Positions 34,206-43,734 are shown, counted from the stretch's first letter. The stretch: DNA of 64,000 nt from Aquimarina sp. U1-2 (GCF_017897595.1 NZ_JAGKIK010000005.1:124001-188000); one strand, 5' to 3'. Notes: generated by a model from the letters alone, not told the origin. Made by a program: numbers and translations.

Positions 34206-36407
34206 ATGGGTTTGAAAGAAACTGACTTACAAAATGCGTTAAAAAAACATTTTGGATTTAGTCAATTTAGAGGACTACAAGAAAAGGTGATACAAAGTGT
34301 TCTTGAAAAACAGAATACCTTTGTAATAATGCCAACCGGCGGAGGAAAATCATTATGCTATCAACTACCTGCTTTGATGTGCGAAGGAACTGCGATCGTA
34401 GTTTCTCCCTTAATAGCACTTATGAAAAATCAAGTTGATGCTATTCGTAGTATTTCTTCGGAAGAGGGTATTGCACACGTATTAAACTCATCGTTAAATA
34501 AGTCTGAAGTAAAAAAAGTTAAAGGCGATATTATTAGTGGTGTAACCAAATTGTTATATGTTGCTCCAGAATCTCTTACCAAGGAAGAGTATGTAGAGTT
34601 TCTAAAATCACAGAAAATATCCTTTCTTGCCGTAGACGAAGCGCATTGTATTAGTGAATGGGGTCATGATTTCAGACCCGAATATCGCAATCTTCGAAAT
34701 ATAATTAAAAGAATAGGCGAAGATATCCCCATTATTGGCCTTACAGCTACAGCAACTCCTAAAGTACAAGAAGATATCCTTAAAAATTTAGGAATGAACG
34801 ACGCCAATACTTTTAAAGCGTCCTTTAATCGGCCTAATTTATTCTATGAGATACGACCGAAAACCAAAAATGTAGATGCCGATATTACACGCTTCGTCAA
34901 ACAAAATAGTGGTAAAAGTGGGATTATTTACTGTTTAAGTAGAAAAAGAGTTGAAGAACTTGCTCAAACCCTTGAAGTAAATGGAGTAAAGGCAGTTCCT
35001 TACCACGCCGGACTTGATGCTAAGACCCGCGCAAAACATCAAGATATGTTTTTGATGGAAGATGTCGATGTAGTAGTAGCAACAATCGCTTTTGGAATGG
35101 GTATCGATAAACCCGACGTACGTTTTGTAATCCATCACGATATGCCCAAAAGTATCGAGAGTTACTATCAAGAAACCGGTCGTGCCGGACGTGATGGGGG
35201 AGAGGGGCATTGTCTCGCCTATTACGCATATAAAGACATCGAAAAGCTTGAAAAATTTATGAGCGGCAAACCTGTCGCAGAACAAGAGATTGGGCACGCG
35301 CTGTTGCAAGAAATTGTTGCCTTTGCAGAGACTTCTATATCTCGACGTAAATTTATTTTGCATTACTTTGGGGAAGAATTTGATGAGGTTAATGGCGAAG
35401 GAGCCGATATGGATGATAATGTTCGTAATCCAAAGAAAAAGCACGAGGCCAAAGAAGAAGTGAAACTTTTACTTGAGGTGGTTAGCAAAACAGGCGAAAT
35501 CTATAAATCAAAGGACCTGGTAAATGCTTTAATCGGTAAAAGTAATGCCCTTATTATCTCACATAAAACACATGAACAACCATTTTTTGGTAGTGGTAAA
35601 TCCAAAGATGCAAAATATTGGATGGCGTTGGTACGACAAGTTTTGGTAGCCGGATACCTTCGTAAGGATATTGAAACGTACGGAGTGATCAGAATTACAG
35701 AGCAGGGAAAGAAATTTATCCAAAACCCTTCGAGTTTCATGATGACCGAAGATCATATTTATGATGAGACTAATGATGATGCTATCATAACAGCTACAAA
35801 ATCAGGAGCTAGGGGAGCAGATGATAAACTGGCAGCAATGCTAAAGGATTTACGAAAAAAGGTTGCAAAAAAATTAGAGGTTCCTCCTTTTGTGGTATTT
35901 CAGGATCCTTCGTTAGACGATATGGCCTTGAAATATCCTGTCACTATCGAAGAGCTAGGAAATGTTCATGGAGTCGGCGAAGGAAAAGCAAAAAAATACG
36001 GTAAAGAATTCGTAGCACTTATTTCCAAATATGTAGATGAAAACGACATCTTACGTCCAGATGATTTCGTAGTAAAAAGTACCGGAGCCAATAGTGGGTT
36101 AAAACTGTATATCATTCAAAACGTGGACCGCAAATTACCGCTAGACGATATTGCAGCTGCCAAAGGAATGGACATGACTTCATTTATTAAAGAAATGGAA
36201 GCTATCGTCTATAGTGGTACCAAACTTAATATTACGTACTGGATCGATGAAATTCTAGATGAAGATCAACAAGAAGAGATTCATGAGTACTTTTTGGAAG
36301 CAGAAAGTGATAAAATTGATGACGCCATAGAAGAATTTGACGGTGATTATGATGATGAAGAACTTCGTTTATATCGCATAAAATTCATCAGTGACGTGGC
36401 AAATTAG
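34206..36407 (+). CDS. recQ: RecQ family ATP-dependent DNA helicase
   Basis: A 733-aa SF2 helicase that unwinds recombination and repair intermediates 3' to 5'. Helicase motifs: Walker A PTGGGKSLCYQLP, DEAH box VDEAHCISEWGHDFR, GLTATATP, and the C-terminal motif YQETGRAGRDG. The RQC region retains SRRKFILHYFGEEF but lacks all four zinc cysteines: the first is Ser and the GNCDNC-like part reads GADMDDNV. A HRDC-like domain follows (about 535-615) and then an acidic tail. Length is normal for this Bacteroidota subtype. Monocistronic with its own leader hairpin and terminator. Confidence 0.95.
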   Translation: MGLKETDLQNALKKHFGFSQFRGLQEKVIQSVLEKQNTFVIMPTGGGKSLCYQLPALMCEGTAIVVSPLIALMKNQVDAIRSISSEEGIAHVLNSSLNKSEVKKVKGDIISGVTKLLYVAPESLTKEEYVEFLKSQKISFLAVDEAHCISEWGHDFRPEYRNLRNIIKRIGEDIPIIGLTATATPKVQEDILKNLGMNDANTFKASFNRPNLFYEIRPKTKNVDADITRFVKQNSGKSGIIYCLSRKRVEELAQTLEVNGVKAVPYHAGLDAKTRAKHQDMFLMEDVDVVVATIAFGMGIDKPDVRFVIHHDMPKSIESYYQETGRAGRDGGEGHCLAYYAYKDIEKLEKFMSGKPVAEQEIGHALLQEIVAFAETSISRRKFILHYFGEEFDEVNGEGADMDDNVRNPKKKHEAKEEVKLLLEVVSKTGEIYKSKDLVNALIGKSNALIISHKTHEQPFFGSGKSKDAKYWMALVRQVLVAGYLRKDIETYGVIRITEQGKKFIQNPSSFMMTEDHIYDETNDDAIITATKSGARGADDKLAAMLKDLRKKVAKKLEVPPFVVFQDPSLDDMALKYPVTIEELGNVHGVGEGKAKKYGKEFVALISKYVDENDILRPDDFVVKSTGANSGLKLYIIQNVDRKLPLDDIAAAKGMDMTSFIKEMEAIVYSGTKLNITYWIDEILDEDQQEEIHEYFLEAESDKIDDAIEEFDGDYDDEELRLYRIKFISDVAN

Positions 36408-36424
36408 AAACGTCTCTTAAAAGT

Positions 36425-36452
36425 AAGACTCCGAATAAATTTTCGGAGTCTT
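36425..36452. terminator. Bidirectional terminator between recQ and the GG-leader peptide remnant
   Basis: AAGACTCCGA (36425-36434) pairs perfectly with TCGGAGTCTT (36443-36452), 18 bases after the recQ stop. It also touches the stop codon of the minus-strand peptide reading frame, so it would serve both. Confidence 0.85.
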
Positions 36453-36616
36453 AATCTATAAATATTGATGTTTTACAACCTGGCGAGCTTGGATCTGGAA
36501 AACACTTACCTCCAGGTCCCGAAGGACCGTTACCGCCCTCAATACATTTCTTTTGTTCAGTTTTTAACTTTTTGATGCCTTGTAATTTTAACCCGGTTTA
36601 AAATTTTTTCCAACAT
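36451..36616 (-). pseudogene. Frameshifted double-glycine leader (bacteriocin-type) peptide gene
   Basis: ATG at 36616 starts MLEKILNR in one frame; the next frame continues LKLQGIKKLKTEQKK, CIEGG, then a Gly/Pro-rich core NGPSGPGGKCF, PDPSSPGCK and a short tail ending FID before TAA (36453-36451). Removing one G from the GGG at 36594-36596 region (minus strand CCGGG) joins both into one 55-codon gene. A leader with a TEQKKxIxGG end is the classic double-glycine processing signal of secreted bacteriocin or pheromone-like peptides, common in Flavobacteriia. Two Cys lie in the core. No peptidase-transporter is adjacent. It may be a real pseudogene or a single-base sequence error. Confidence 0.6.
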
Positions 36617-36769
36617 AATGTATAAGTTTTGAAATTTGTTTACTTAAAAATAAACCATCTTTCTAAAAGGAATAGTTTACAAAAGGTTAATTTTCCGATA
36701 CTTAAGGTTGAAAAAAATCAGAATTTGGATAATAGGATACTTTTATGATAGTAGCAAATACCAATTGCC

Positions 36770-36777
36770 TATCTTTG
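36770..36777 (+). promoter_or_regulatory. -7 promoter element of the PPIase gene
   Basis: TATCTTTG matches TAnnTTTG. The inferred transcript start is near 36784, only about 11 nt from the first ATG (36795) and 29 nt from the second (36813), favouring the second start. Confidence 0.5.
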
Positions 36778-36812
36778 CAATTCGAAAATATTGAATGCTA
36801 AATAGTAAAGCG

Positions 36813-37745
36813 ATGCAAGACGGATTATATGCCAAATTAAATACAAATAAAGGAGAAATTTTAATCAATCTAGAATATCAAAAAACGCCCGGTACAGTGG
36901 GTAATTTTGTTGGATTGGCTGAAGGAAATTTAGAGAATAAGGCTAAGCCACAAGGTGAGCCCTATTACGACGGACTTAAATTTCATAGAGTAATTGCCGA
37001 TTTTATGATTCAAGGGGGAGATCCACAAGGAACCGGAGTAGGGGGCCCAGGCTACCAATTCGACGACGAGATACATCCTGATCTTAAACATAACAGTCCT
37101 GGTATAGTATCTATGGCAAATGCAGGTCCGGGAACCAACGGAAGTCAGTTTTTTATAACACATGTAGAGACTTCATGGCTAGATGGAAATCATACTGTTT
37201 TTGGACAAGTAGTTGAAGGTCAAGATGTAGTCAACAAAATAGCCCAAGGAGACAGTATAGATCAGGTTGAAATCGTAAGAGTAGGGGAAAAGGCCAAAAA
37301 TTTTAATGCTGTTGAAAGTTTTAGACAGTTTAATGGCGCTCAGGAAGAGCGAGAAGCTGCAGCAAAAAAGAAGTCTGAAGAACTATTAGAAGAGCTCGCT
37401 GCAGGATTCGAGAAGACAGATAGTGGTTTGCGCTATAAAATTATCCAAAAAGGTGATGGAGCAAAAGCCGAAAAGGGAAAAACAGTTTCTGTACATTACA
37501 AAGGAAGTTTACCCGATGGCACGGTGTTTGATTCTTCTTTTAAACGAAATCAACCCATAGATTTTCCATTAGGCATGGGGCAAGTAATTTCTGGATGGGA
37601 TGAGGGAATTGCATTGCTGCAAGTGGGTGATAAGGCTCGTTTTGTCATTCCGCCATACTTAGGATATGGTGAAAGAGGAGCAGGCGGGGTTATCCCCCCA
37701 AACGCAACATTAATTTTTGATGTTGAGTTGATGGATATTAAATAA
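36813..37745 (+). CDS. Cyclophilin-FKBP fusion peptidyl-prolyl isomerase
   Basis: A 310-aa cytosolic protein made of two unrelated prolyl isomerases. Residues about 1-165 form a cyclophilin ([44 protein letters not shown]); residues about 205-310 form an FKBP domain ([53 protein letters not shown]). A Lys/Glu-rich helical linker joins them. There is no signal peptide. The frame opens at 36795 (six codons more), but the promoter position and family N-terminus ([11 protein letters not shown]) favour 36813. It probably speeds folding of cytosolic proteins. Confidence 0.93.
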   Translation: MQDGLYAKLNTNKGEILINLEYQKTPGTVGNFVGLAEGNLENKAKPQGEPYYDGLKFHRVIADFMIQGGDPQGTGVGGPGYQFDDEIHPDLKHNSPGIVSMANAGPGTNGSQFFITHVETSWLDGNHTVFGQVVEGQDVVNKIAQGDSIDQVEIVRVGEKAKNFNAVESFRQFNGAQEEREAAAKKKSEELLEELAAGFEKTDSGLRYKIIQKGDGAKAEKGKTVSVHYKGSLPDGTVFDSSFKRNQPIDFPLGMGQVISGWDEGIALLQVGDKARFVIPPYLGYGERGAGGVIPPNATLIFDVELMDIK

Positions 37746-37774
37746 TAATAAAAATATAAGTATAGCTATTGTTT

Positions 37775-37805
37775 AATCCCTAATTTTTGCATTAGGGATT
37801 TTTTA
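37775..37805 (+). terminator. Intrinsic terminator of the PPIase gene
   Basis: AATCCCTAA (37775-37783) pairs perfectly with TTAGGGATT (37792-37800), followed by TTTTT. Confidence 0.92.
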
Positions 37806-38031
37806 GGTTTAATCAATAGAGTTTCCCAGAACCTCTGCCTTGGGAGGGGTTCATTAACATAATTTAGAACGATTGTTTTTGATAAGTTTTTGGTTGATAT
37901 TTTTGTTTTTGATAATTTAAATTTATTTTAACGACAATTTTATATATCATTGTATATCATAAAATTAGAAAAGTAATAGATGTATATTACTTTTATTAAC
38001 TTTTTAACCCAAAATAATAGTACCCCTAGAT

Positions 38032-38820
38032 ATGAAAAGACTGTTACTTTTTATTTGTATTTTCTATCACGTCTCTAATGCGCAAAGCGAAGAAGATGTT
38101 TTAACGAATATTAATGACCAGATCGAAATTATCGATGGTTATATAGAATTTGATACTTTTTACCTCGATCCAGAAGAGTTTTTGGACAAAATGGCTGATC
38201 ACGGAGCAGAACTGAATGGGTATTATGAACATGATCGCTTAAAAAAAATGCTAAAAAAAGTGGGTACTCGCAAGGCTGATATAGTTACCACTTTTTATTT
38301 CTGGAATGATCAACTAATTCATGTGCACTATAAACAACGCCCTTATCTTATGACTAAGAATGCTCGCGGTCAAAACGTTCCTGATCATACCAAGGCATTT
38401 ACAAAATATGAATCTAAACATTTTTTTAAAGACGGTGAAGAGATTAAAAGGAAAGAGACCGGCTCACCTATGAGTGATATGGATCCGGATGTAGAGTTTT
38501 TAAACTATGCTAACAAAATGAAAGGTTTGTTAGATAATAAATTTTATAATAAGGATACGTACGAAGCACTTCAAGGAAAATGGCTTTTTATTGAAAATAC
38601 CGAGGATTATATAATTTTTGAAGGAACCATACGCTTTAATTTTTATAATGGTAAGTTTGCGAATCGATTGAAAACCAGGATTGAAGATGGTGTTTTAGAA
38701 TGTTTTTTTCCTATGGATGATCGGTTGTATAGATATAAGATTGTCGACTTAAATAATAATATTCTAACTCTGGTAGATCTTTTTTCTAAAGAAGAATTTG
38801 TATACGCAAAAGTTGATTAA
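38032..38820 (+). CDS. Secreted protein of unknown function
   Basis: A 262-aa protein with a signal peptide (about 1-17, cleavage after SNA) and no lipobox. The body is acidic and beta-rich, with repeated aromatic segments (TTFYFWNDQLIHVHYKQRPY, DYIIFEGTIRFNFYNGKF); the C-terminal third resembles a small beta-sandwich. No family recognised. The stop lies 8 bp before a YfiT-like gene on the same strand, so the two are likely co-transcribed. Confidence 0.65.
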   Translation: MKRLLLFICIFYHVSNAQSEEDVLTNINDQIEIIDGYIEFDTFYLDPEEFLDKMADHGAELNGYYEHDRLKKMLKKVGTRKADIVTTFYFWNDQLIHVHYKQRPYLMTKNARGQNVPDHTKAFTKYESKHFFKDGEEIKRKETGSPMSDMDPDVEFLNYANKMKGLLDNKFYNKDTYEALQGKWLFIENTEDYIIFEGTIRFNFYNGKFANRLKTRIEDGVLECFFPMDDRLYRYKIVDLNNNILTLVDLFSKEEFVYAKVD

Positions 38821-38828
38821 TATCAATA

Positions 38829-39347
38829 ATGGAAAATTTAAGATATCCAATCGGGAAATTTGAATGCCCAGAACAAATAACATCGGCTCATATTGATCAG
38901 TGGATATCTGATATCGAGATGTTACCTATTAAGATTATCAACCTTGTTTCTGATTTTTCTGAAGAAAAACTCAAGACCACCTACAGGGATGGAGGTTGGA
39001 CTGCAAGACAAGTAATACATCATATTCATGATAGCCATCATCACGGTTATATAAGGTTTAAATGGGCGCTTACAGAAGATGCTCCTATTATTAAACCTTA
39101 TGTAGAACAATTATGGGCAGAATTATTTGATGCGAAATCAGCACCAATTCACCTTTCTTTAGATCTTTTAAAAGCACTACATGCAAAATGGGTATATTTT
39201 TTAAAAGGTTTGTCAGATGATGATTTAAAAAGAACATTTATTCATCCAGAAGGAGATGTTTCAATTTCATTGGCCGAAGATATAGGGATCTATGCCTGGC
39301 ATGGTAACCATCATTTGGCTCACCTGAATATTATAGCAAATATTTGA
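38829..39347 (+). CDS. YfiT-like DinB-family metal-dependent protein
   Basis: A 172-aa four-helix-bundle protein of the DinB/YfiT family. Metal-ligand histidines are visible in VIHHIHDSHHHGYIRFK and in WHGNHHLAHL near the C-terminus, and LRYPIGKF is the usual YfiT opening. Members transfer bacillithiol or act as metal-dependent hydrolases; whether this organism makes bacillithiol cannot be told here. It follows the unknown secreted-protein gene by 8 bp. Confidence 0.88.
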   Translation: MENLRYPIGKFECPEQITSAHIDQWISDIEMLPIKIINLVSDFSEEKLKTTYRDGGWTARQVIHHIHDSHHHGYIRFKWALTEDAPIIKPYVEQLWAELFDAKSAPIHLSLDLLKALHAKWVYFLKGLSDDDLKRTFIHPEGDVSISLAEDIGIYAWHGNHHLAHLNIIANI

Positions 39348-39348
39348 T

Positions 39349-39876
39349 TTAGATGGCTAATACCATACGCTGCATTTCTCTATAGCCATCTTTTAATCCA
39401 GGATAGTCCAAGTCATAAAAAGAAATAGTTTTAAAGCCATTTTTTTGATAGAAATTAAGTGCTGGACTGGTCGTCATAACATCCAACCAAATTACTTTTT
39501 TGTTTAAGCTTTTGCTGTATTCTTTTGTGAATTCTATTCCTTTTCTTCCTATTCCCAAACCAGTAGATTGTTTTAAAAGATAAATTTTTTCAAGTTGAAG
39601 AGCTTCATTTTTATTAAAATTAAGAAATTCTTGATCTCTTCTAATTTTCAATAACCCCAGAGGGTTGTTATCCTTTTCAATTAGAAAATAGATGATATTT
39701 GGTGTTTTAAAATCATTTATAAACGCCTCTGGAGTGAAACTTAAAATTATATAATAACTGGGGTCATTATTTTTCCAGATATGTGTATAATGTTCAGGAT
39801 AGAACTGTTGGCTTATTCTAACCAAATTATCAATATCATTTTCAGAGCACTTCCTGAAAACTATTTCAGAATCCAT
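39349..39876 (-). CDS. GNAT family N-acetyltransferase
   Basis: A 175-aa acetyltransferase. The acetyl-CoA pyrophosphate-binding motif A is QSTGLGIGRKGIEFTKEY, preceded by LEKIYLLKQ and followed by WLDVMTTSPALNFYQKNGF, all typical of the GNAT fold. The substrate is unknown. A frame start at 39891 would overlap the thioredoxin-fold gene; the ATG at 39876 leaves 2 bp between the two genes and is preferred. Probably co-transcribed with that upstream gene. Confidence 0.88.
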   Translation of the reverse strand: MDSEIVFRKCSENDIDNLVRISQQFYPEHYTHIWKNNDPSYYIILSFTPEAFINDFKTPNIIYFLIEKDNNPLGLLKIRRDQEFLNFNKNEALQLEKIYLLKQSTGLGIGRKGIEFTKEYSKSLNKKVIWLDVMTTSPALNFYQKNGFKTISFYDLDYPGLKDGYREMQRMVLAI

Positions 39877-39878
39877 AT

Positions 39879-40436
39879 TTATTCTTTCCATTTGATATTA
39901 CATCCGATACTAGGTTTTTGGTGATCTGATACTTTACTATTGCGTAAAACAGCATCTAGTGCTTGTCTTACATCTCGACCATTTACTGGGATTCCATTAC
40001 CCGGCCTTGAGTCATCAAGTTGTCCTCTATAAATAAGTTTCAATTCAGCATCAAATAAGTAAAAATCTGGTGTACAAGCAGCATCATACGCTTTGGCTAT
40101 TTCTTGTGTTTTATCATATAAATATGGGAAGGTATAATTGTTTTGTTGTGCTACTTTCCACATTTTTTCTGGAGAATCCTGAGGGTATTTTTCTACGTCA
40201 TTACTACTAATAGCAGCAAAACCAAAACCTTGTGATCTATAGTCATTGGCCAATCTTACAAGTTCTTCATTTACATGAATTACAAAAGGACAATGATTGC
40301 ATATAAACATAATTACAGTTCCTTTTTCACCCTTGATGTCTTGCAAGGATAATAAATCATTGGTACTAGTATCGATCAAAGTAAAATTTGGTGCGATGGT
40401 TCCTAACGGAAGCATGTTAGATGGTGTTCTAGCCAT
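39879..40436 (-). CDS. Thioredoxin-fold redoxin (AhpC/TSA-like) protein
   Basis: A 185-aa cytosolic thioredoxin-fold protein. The active-site loop FICNHCPFVIHV has a CxxC-type pair (CNHC), and FAAISSNDVEKYPQDSP followed by YLYDKTQEIAKAY match the redoxin group seen as stand-alone proteins in many Bacteroidota. A CTPDFYLFD block near residue 120 contains the conserved cis-Pro region. It may be a peroxidase or thiol oxidoreductase. Upstream is a 247-bp region without recognisable genes or motifs. Confidence 0.88.
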   Translation of the reverse strand: MARTPSNMLPLGTIAPNFTLIDTSTNDLLSLQDIKGEKGTVIMFICNHCPFVIHVNEELVRLANDYRSQGFGFAAISSNDVEKYPQDSPEKMWKVAQQNNYTFPYLYDKTQEIAKAYDAACTPDFYLFDAELKLIYRGQLDDSRPGNGIPVNGRDVRQALDAVLRNSKVSDHQKPSIGCNIKWKE

Positions 40437-40683
40437 GTGAAGTCTGCTTAAAAGTTAAAATTCTATCTATTTTTAGGGAAAATTATAATACATCTTGTTT
40501 AAAAACAAAAATCGAATTTAAACCCGAAATGTATAAAATGATATACAGGCTTACAACTATATAGATGTGAAAATTAACTTATAATCTGATAGACATAAAA
40601 GCTATTACCGATTCCAAACCGTCATTAGCAACACCAAAAGGTATAATGCCCCCGGGGTAGTTTACGAAAAACAATAAGCAGCA

Positions 40684-43197
40684 TTACATTTCATCACTAA
40701 AAAAGATGGCATTCATTAACAATTTATTGGTTCCATACCAAAAAGCCCTAAAATTTGTATTATCTGTAAATAAGATTACATTACCTCGACCTAAGTCGTT
40801 ATGCCTAAAAGGCACAGTGCTCGAAAGCGAGTCTAAATTCTTTTTACTAATATATCCGCTCAACAATGGGTTTTTGGTGTATTGTATAGGATTGTTATAA
40901 CTCTGATTGTCTGGTTTTACAAATAATGTGGTATTTCTAAACAAAGGAATTTTTTTATCCTTATAGCCAAAATTAATGGGGTGAGATCGATCTATAGCAG
41001 CTTCAAAAATGGCTCCTCCTACCACTTGTGCTCCAGTGAAATCTCGTTTTTGTTCAAATGTTATTGTCTTCGCAATATTTTCAGGTTTTGTAAACTCAAT
41101 ATTCATAAATTCGTTGTTTTTAAAGAACTGAGCCACATTTCTATAGCCAATAAGCGTGCCTCCGTTGCGAATCCATGTTTTAAGTTTTTCTACTTGATCG
41201 TTTCTTAGACTTTGACCTCTATGATTCGGTAGAATGATATGCGTATATCTCGATAGATCGAAACTGTTAAAATTCTCTGTATTTAATTTTGTAATAGGTA
41301 TATCATAACGTTGATCCATGAGGTGCCAAACTTCACCGGCATCGTAGGGGGTGATTCCATTACCTGTAAACAAACCGATTTTTGGAAGCGACAACGCTCT
41401 AAACTGGTTACTGCCCAGATCAATACCTTGAGTTAGGCCTGTAGATACACCCGTGATATCAATATAATTTTCTTTAGACACCTGTTGAAGAAATGCATAC
41501 AGGTCAGCGGTAGCCAGTTTTTGATTTTGAACCGGAATCAGAATTGTCCCGTAATCATATTGATGTTGTTCAATTGTAAATGGCTTCATCCCAACCTTTG
41601 CGCGTATTCCTTTTTTTAAAATTTGATATAACGCTTTTGGACTATAGTACTCATGCCATTGCATCAAATATGCATAGTTGCTTTGGGAAATTGGTTTGGG
41701 CGTTCTATGTTTCAAGTCAGAAACTTCGTTGCCTATGTTTGTAGTAGACACTCCGTCTTTATAATCCAGATTGAAAGCCAGGGGGAATGTCCATGCCGAA
41801 ATATCATAAAACAAACTGTCCTGAAACGTAGTTCTTTTTTCAAAGATAGCAGTAATGAGTCTGCTTTGCTTTTGATTTTTAGGTACAATAAAACTATATC
41901 CTTTTTTATACGTGCGATTTTGTAGCGTTACATCGTTGGATAGTTCATGAAATTTTATTTTATGCCGGTTTAGTATTTCAGCAAAATGATAGGTAGACGC
42001 AGCATCTTTTTCATTTCCAAAGATAATAGCATCTTTTGAAGCTTCTTTTTTGGCATTACTATAAAAATTCTTTTTGTATTGTAACAATTCTTTGCGCATC
42101 GACGTAGCCGCCTTTAGTGTTGATAAAGCAGTAGTAAGCTGATTTCTGATAGTAAACGGAAAGGTAAGTATTCCGTTATCTGTCTCTTGAGCGTGACCTC
42201 GCGAACTACCTTGCTCAAACAAAATACCTATTCCTCCATTAATATCCGGAAAAGTAGAACCTTTTCCATAATAAAAGTCGTCGTAATTCTCTTCGGTATA
42301 ATATAGAGATCCAATGTTGTCTAATGCTTTGGCGTGATAATTAGCAATCTTTTTGGTGAGTTTTTGGTTTACATCAGGTGTAAGAGGATGCGTTCTGGAC
42401 GGAATTCCTGGTTGAAAAAAGAAAGTACTATTGGTTCCCATTTCATGGTGATCTGTTAGGATATTAGGATACCATTTATGATATGTGGCAATTCTTGCCC
42501 TAGATTCGGGTAGCTGTGCCGGTAGCCAATCGCGATTCATATCGAACCAATAGTGATTGGTTCGCCCTCCTGGCCAAACTTCACTATATTCTCTGTCTTG
42601 CGGATCGGTATTAATGTTTTTGCTTTTATTGGTGTTGACCCAATAGGCAAAACGTTGTAAGCCGTCTGGATTAAGTGACGGGTCAAATAAAATTACTGTA
42701 GTATTTAATAATTTTTCGATTTGCTCTCCTTGGGCAGCAGCGAGATAATAGGCTGCAATAAGCGCAGCATTGGATCCGCTTGGTTCATTACCATGTATAG
42801 AAAAACCTTGATAAACTACTACGGGAAGTGTTTCTATATCTACTGCTTCAGCGTTGGCTTCAGTAAGTTGAATGTGTTTGTTTTGTATGTTTTTGAGGTT
42901 TTTATGGTTTTTTTCTGAAGTTATTGTGAGCAGTAGTAAAGGACGATCTTCAAAAGTTTTACCTCTATCTTCAATTGTAATTCTCGGAGATGCATCAGCA
43001 AGAATCTTCATGTACGAAACTAATTTATCATGAGTAACATGCCATTTACCGGGCACAAATCCCAATACACTTTGGGGAGTAGGTATAGACGGATTATAGG
43101 TGCTATTTTCGGGGAGATAATAAGATAAAGAAATATCGTTTTGCGAATGGGAGACAAGACTGAAAACTCCTAAGATTATTGTAAAAATATATCTCAT
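40684..43197 (-). CDS. M14 family zinc carboxypeptidase
   Basis: An 837-aa secreted metallopeptidase (signal peptide about 1-18). The zinc ligands are present as GFSIHGNEPSGS (HxxE) and ILTDHHEMGTN (third His), and the catalytic Glu is in GIGILFEQGSSRG. RDWLPAQLPESR and HHEMG support M14. The large C-terminal half (about 530-837) includes a segment with IGLFTGNGITPYDAGEVWHL resembling class I glutamine-amidotransferase-like folds, common in large Bacteroidota M14 proteins. Probably acts on extracellular peptides. Monocistronic. Confidence 0.93.
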   Translation of the reverse strand: MRYIFTIILGVFSLVSHSQNDISLSYYLPENSTYNPSIPTPQSVLGFVPGKWHVTHDKLVSYMKILADASPRITIEDRGKTFEDRPLLLLTITSEKNHKNLKNIQNKHIQLTEANAEAVDIETLPVVVYQGFSIHGNEPSGSNAALIAAYYLAAAQGEQIEKLLNTTVILFDPSLNPDGLQRFAYWVNTNKSKNINTDPQDREYSEVWPGGRTNHYWFDMNRDWLPAQLPESRARIATYHKWYPNILTDHHEMGTNSTFFFQPGIPSRTHPLTPDVNQKLTKKIANYHAKALDNIGSLYYTEENYDDFYYGKGSTFPDINGGIGILFEQGSSRGHAQETDNGILTFPFTIRNQLTTALSTLKAATSMRKELLQYKKNFYSNAKKEASKDAIIFGNEKDAASTYHFAEILNRHKIKFHELSNDVTLQNRTYKKGYSFIVPKNQKQSRLITAIFEKRTTFQDSLFYDISAWTFPLAFNLDYKDGVSTTNIGNEVSDLKHRTPKPISQSNYAYLMQWHEYYSPKALYQILKKGIRAKVGMKPFTIEQHQYDYGTILIPVQNQKLATADLYAFLQQVSKENYIDITGVSTGLTQGIDLGSNQFRALSLPKIGLFTGNGITPYDAGEVWHLMDQRYDIPITKLNTENFNSFDLSRYTHIILPNHRGQSLRNDQVEKLKTWIRNGGTLIGYRNVAQFFKNNEFMNIEFTKPENIAKTITFEQKRDFTGAQVVGGAIFEAAIDRSHPINFGYKDKKIPLFRNTTLFVKPDNQSYNNPIQYTKNPLLSGYISKKNLDSLSSTVPFRHNDLGRGNVILFTDNTNFRAFWYGTNKLLMNAIFFSDEM

Positions 43198-43290
43198 TGT
43201 AATTTGGTGGTTTTTTGAATGTAAAGTGAATGAATTGGTTTACGCTTTTTAAGCAAATGAAAAAGTCTAAACACCAGTTCAATATAAAAA

Positions 43291-43317
43291 AAACCGTTTC
43301 AGGCAATGAAACGGTTT
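43291..43317 (-). terminator. Intrinsic terminator of the DUF3276 gene
   Basis: AAACCGTTTCA (43291-43301) pairs perfectly with TGAAACGGTTT (43307-43317). On the minus strand it is followed by a T-run, 34 bases after the DUF3276 stop. Confidence 0.9.
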
Positions 43318-43350
43318 ACATAATTTTAACTTACGTTAAACTTGTTGCAA

Positions 43351-43734
43351 TTATATATCGTCGAAACTTACGTCTGTAAAACTCTCTGCAGATACTTTTT
43401 CATTTTTTTCTACAGAAGTATCGTTATCATAAGATTTTTGATAATCTTTTTGATGTCTTTCACTTATTACCTCTTCACCTTTTTCTTCAACAATATAATT
43501 TGTCATTTCGTTTAAAATATCAGTGAATCCTGTAAAATCTTCTTTGTAAAGATAAATTTTGTGTTTTTTGTAGTGAAAAGAACCATCGTCGTTTGTAAAC
43601 TTTTTACTTTCGGTAATAGTTAAATAATAGTCCCCGGCTTTAGTAGCTCTTACATCAAAGAAATATGTTCTTCTTCCTGCTCTTAAAACTTTTGAGAAAA
43701 TCTCTTCTTTCTCTATCATTTCTTGGTCACTCAT
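43351..43734 (-). CDS. DUF3276 (PUR-domain) nucleic-acid-binding protein
   Basis: A 127-aa protein of the Bacteroidota DUF3276 family, whose members fold as PUR-alpha-like single-stranded nucleic-acid-binding domains. Typical blocks are EEIFSKVLRAGRRTYFFDVR, DYYLTITESKK and KHKIYLYKEDFTGFTDILNE. The C-terminal tail is acidic and disordered. It lies 78 bp downstream of an ABC exporter gene on the same strand and may share its transcript; the terminator at 43291 closes the unit. Confidence 0.92.
   Translation of the reverse strand: MSDQEMIEKEEIFSKVLRAGRRTYFFDVRATKAGDYYLTITESKKFTNDDGSFHYKKHKIYLYKEDFTGFTDILNEMTNYIVEEKGEEVISERHQKDYQKSYDNDTSVEKNEKVSAESFTDVSFDDI

Noticed and set aside
34935..35444. 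169-codon minus-strand frame inside recQ
   Set aside because: Lies antisense to helicase motifs and the RQC region of RecQ; the translation has no recognisable domain.
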